A stretch of 18,253 bases of DNA. It comes from Candidatus Omnitrophota bacterium. GTDB taxonomy: Bacteria > Omnitrophota > Koll11 > Gygaellales > Profunditerraquicolaceae. This document shows positions 16,491 through 18,253 of the stretch, one piece after another; positions within the stretch are counted from its first letter, which is position 1, and each line of letters starts with the position of its first letter. The notes beneath the pieces are model-generated. The model saw nothing but the letters and a program-made list of their open reading frames with translations. It was not told the origin of the DNA and did no database searches. The stretch lies in contig JAPLLP010000127.1 of NCBI GenBank assembly GCA_026387515.1, positions 13,862 through 32,114 on the forward strand. Direction: 5' to 3'. A program made the position numbers and the translations under genes.

Positions 16491-17418
16491 TTACATATTT
16501 CTGATATCTAAAATATTGATTGATTTATACCATTCAATGGTTTTTGCAAGCCCGGACCTAAAATCAACCCTGGTTTTAAAATTGATGGCCCTTTGCGCAT
16601 TTTTTATGTCCAAGCACCTTCGTGGTTGACCGTCCGGTTTTGCACTGTCCCAGACGAACTTACCCTTAAAACCGCAAATTTTTGCAATCATAAGCGCTAA
16701 TTCTTTTATGGAGATCTCTGTCCCTGAACCAAGATTAAGCGCTTCAGGACTATCGTATTTCTCCATAGCCGTTACGATGGCCCTAGCTCCATCTTCCACA
16801 TAAAGAAAATCTCTTGTGGGCCTTCCGCTGCCCCACAGGACAACCATTTTCTCGCCATTTTTTACCGCCTGATAGGCCGGGTAAAAAAACGCATGTCCCA
16901 GCGTATGCTCGCGGTCATAAAGCACCTCAATACGCTGATTGAGCCTATCAAGCAGCTTGCCAAGGCTGATTTTTTTGTGCCTGTACTAAAAGCATCTTTT
17001 TGGCCAAACCATAGGCAGCGTTGGTCTCCTCGGGATAGCCCTTCCAGATGTCATCTTCTTTAAAGGGGACAGGGGTGAACTTCGGATAAGCGCATATTGT
17101 CCCTACAGATATGAATTTCTTTATCCCTTTCTTACGCGCCTCTTCCATAAGCTGAATTCCCATGATCAGGTTGTCATAAAAGAGCGTTGCGGGATAATTA
17201 AGATTATATCCGATGCCGCCCACATCCCCAGCCAAGTGTATTATTGTGGCGGGCTGAGTAGTCTTTAATAATCTATTTATGTTAGATAATTTGCGTAAAT
17301 CGAACTCTTTCCGGGAAAAAGTGAATATATTACGATATCCTTTCCCGTGCAAAGTTTTTAAAACATATCCACCCAAAAAACCATTTGCCCCGGTAACAAC
17401 AATGGGTTCATAAACCAT
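16491..17418 (-). pseudogene. GDP-L-fucose synthase-like epimerase, interrupted by a foreign insert
   Basis: The N-terminal half starts at ATG 17418 (MVYEPIVVTG, NAD-binding GANGFLGG at 10-17). It has DVGGIGYN, GTICAYPKFTPVPF (catalytic Thr about 107) and AYGLAKKMLLVQAQ (Tyr136, Lys140), as in the NADPH-dependent GDP-4-keto-6-deoxymannose epimerase/reductase group. It is in frame until Q148 (16975). The C-terminal half resumes at about 16877 with AYQAVKNGEK, then LWGSGRPTRDFLYVEDGARA and NLGSGTEISIKELA, to a stop at 16491. The roughly 45 residues normally between them, including the NLYGP-x-DNF region, are replaced by sequence encoding part of an McrB-type ATPase, with a change of frame. As it stands the gene gives only a 156-residue N-terminal fragment, which should be inactive. 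Confidence 0.83.
16878..16974 (-). other. Patch encoding an McrB-like AAA+ ATPase fragment inside the epimerase gene
   Basis: In the frame that continues into the downstream epimerase half, this stretch reads KISLGKLLDRLNQ and then RIEVLYDREHTLGHAFFYP. The pattern N-x-RIE-x-LYDREHT-I/L-GHAFF is characteristic of McrB-type AAA+ ATPases of modification-dependent restriction systems and is not part of any epimerase. The patch is about 97 bp, starts at a run of seven A and ends near a run of seven T, and its codons look richer in G+C than its neighbours. No other part of an mcrB gene is in the window. Recognition is from remembered family sequences. Confidence 0.7.
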
Positions 17419-17425
17419 ATTTCTG

Positions 17426-18253
17426 CTATTCACCTCTATTCTTTGCCCTTGCCAATCCAAATAGAAAACCGCAGGTAATGCCCAGCGCCATAACAATATT
17501 GTCCAAAAAGGTGAAGAAAGTTGAAACCAATGCAAATGCCATTCCGCTTTCATTTAACAAAAATCTCAAAAAGCCAATATTGAGCGCCACCCATAGCAAA
17601 ACCGGGCATAAAATAAATAATTTAAGCGGTATAAACAAGAGAGTTGCCGGGGCCAGGCAGACACTAATCAACTGCTCTACGGGGGAGTGGGCAAAACCCA
17701 CCTTATTTCTTCCTAGCTGTTTCCAACCTTTAAATTTTAGAAAAATATTTGCCCAATAAAAACAAATATTAAAATCATTTTTTAACAATGACCAAAAATT
17801 ATATTTTTTAAGATGGATTACTTCTAAATCCGTTAAAAAAAATATATTCTTACCGTGGGAAACTAACTGCTGACCATAGGCGGTATCTTGTCCGTAACGA
17901 TAACTACTATTGCAAAGGTTTGCGGCATCCCGCCGCATAGCGCAGATTGACCCAAATAAGAAATTAACCCTTTTCGGAAGTTTTCTAAAAATATAATGCA
18001 TATAAAGATTCTTATACTGGCTAAAAAAATCTTTATTGGGATGTTCTTTGGAAAACAGGCCTGTCAAGGCGTCTGTTCTCCGGTTATTTTCAAAATAACC
18101 GGCAATCCTATTAAGCGTATCTTTCTTTATTACTATGTCGGAATCTACAGCAACAACAATCTCCCCATTAGCCGCGCCTATGCCCATCCTGCGCGCATAG
18201 TTTTTACCAAGATTCTTTTCTAGTCTTATAACCTTATCGGCGTATCTTCTAGC
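17426..18253 (-). CDS. GT2-family glycosyltransferase with C-terminal membrane helices (N-terminus off right edge)
   Basis: The frame is open from the right window edge to TAG at 17426 (275 codons), so the true start lies outside. ATG at 18187 is internal. The visible part begins in the GT-A domain with LGKNYARRMGIGAANGEIVV and then AVDSDIVI (DxD). NFLFGSICAMRRD, YGQDTAYGQQLVSHG (catalytic D region) and EVIHLKKYNF follow, all typical of GT2 enzymes. From about residue 165 come several hydrophobic helices (LISVCLAPATLLFIPL, LLWVALNIGFLRFLL, FFTFLDNIVMALGI), as in dolichol-phosphate-mannose-synthase-like or polyprenol-linked GT2 proteins. It would transfer a sugar at the inner face of the membrane. 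It ends 7 nt before the epimerase start. Confidence 0.82.
   Translation of the reverse strand, partial: ARRYADKVIRLEKNLGKNYARRMGIGAANGEIVVAVDSDIVIKKDTLNRIAGYFENNRRTDALTGLFSKEHPNKDFFSQYKNLYMHYIFRKLPKRVNFLFGSICAMRRDAANLCNSSYRYGQDTAYGQQLVSHGKNIFFLTDLEVIHLKKYNFWSLLKNDFNICFYWANIFLKFKGWKQLGRNKVGFAHSPVEQLISVCLAPATLLFIPLKLFILCPVLLWVALNIGFLRFLLNESGMAFALVSTFFTFLDNIVMALGITCGFLFGLARAKNRGE

Noticed and set aside
17419..17553. 45-residue N-terminal extension of the epimerase
   Set aside because: It overlaps the end of the upstream GT2 gene in another frame. The Rossmann fold begins properly at ATG 17418, 7 nt after that gene's stop.

Overview
The window is an 18 kb stretch of densely packed genes, all transcribed right to left (minus strand). 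They are joined by 4-16 nt overlaps or gaps of 2-40 nt, apart from one longer stretch that holds a gene remnant. I see no internal promoter, terminator, tRNA, rRNA or CRISPR array. It looks like a moderately AT-rich, uncultured Gram-negative-type bacterium. The ABC O-antigen exporter and dense glycosyltransferases with radical SAM enzymes would suit a phylum such as Omnitrophota, but the lineage is a guess and the sequence does not settle it.

Upstream part in transcription order (about 18253 to 7225): surface-polysaccharide genes. In order: a partial membrane GT2 glycosyltransferase; a broken GDP-L-fucose-synthase-like epimerase; a GT2; an unusual fusion of a GT11 fucosyltransferase and an exostosin-like domain; a DxD nucleotide-sugar transferase; another GT2; a radical SAM remnant; an ABC-2 permease and ATPase pair (Wzm/Wzt-like); a UDP-galactopyranose-mutase-like FAD oxidoreductase; and a GT-C membrane glycosyltransferase. 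Together they would build and export a glycan that probably contains fucose.

Downstream part (about 7214 to 518): a cassette that looks like peptide modification and export. It holds a radical SAM/SPASM protein, an HPr-kinase-like protein, a B12-type radical SAM protein with the CYWxxCxxC signature seen in RiPP maturases, a type I ABC exporter, and a second B12-type radical SAM gene. A second GT-C-like membrane protein runs off the left edge. No precursor peptide or PqqD-like partner is visible, so the peptide interpretation is inference.

Four loci are damaged. The second B12 radical SAM gene keeps its start (MKRILI, overlapping the exporter stop) but lost most of its first 40 or so residues and has a second frame break. 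The SPASM protein is frameshifted before its last cysteine cluster, which survives intact in another frame. A radical SAM fragment without its ends lies before wzm. In the epimerase, about 45 residues appear to be replaced by roughly 100 bp encoding a piece of an McrB-type AAA+ restriction ATPase. These lesions may be real decay and recombination, or assembly error. Read-level checking would tell.
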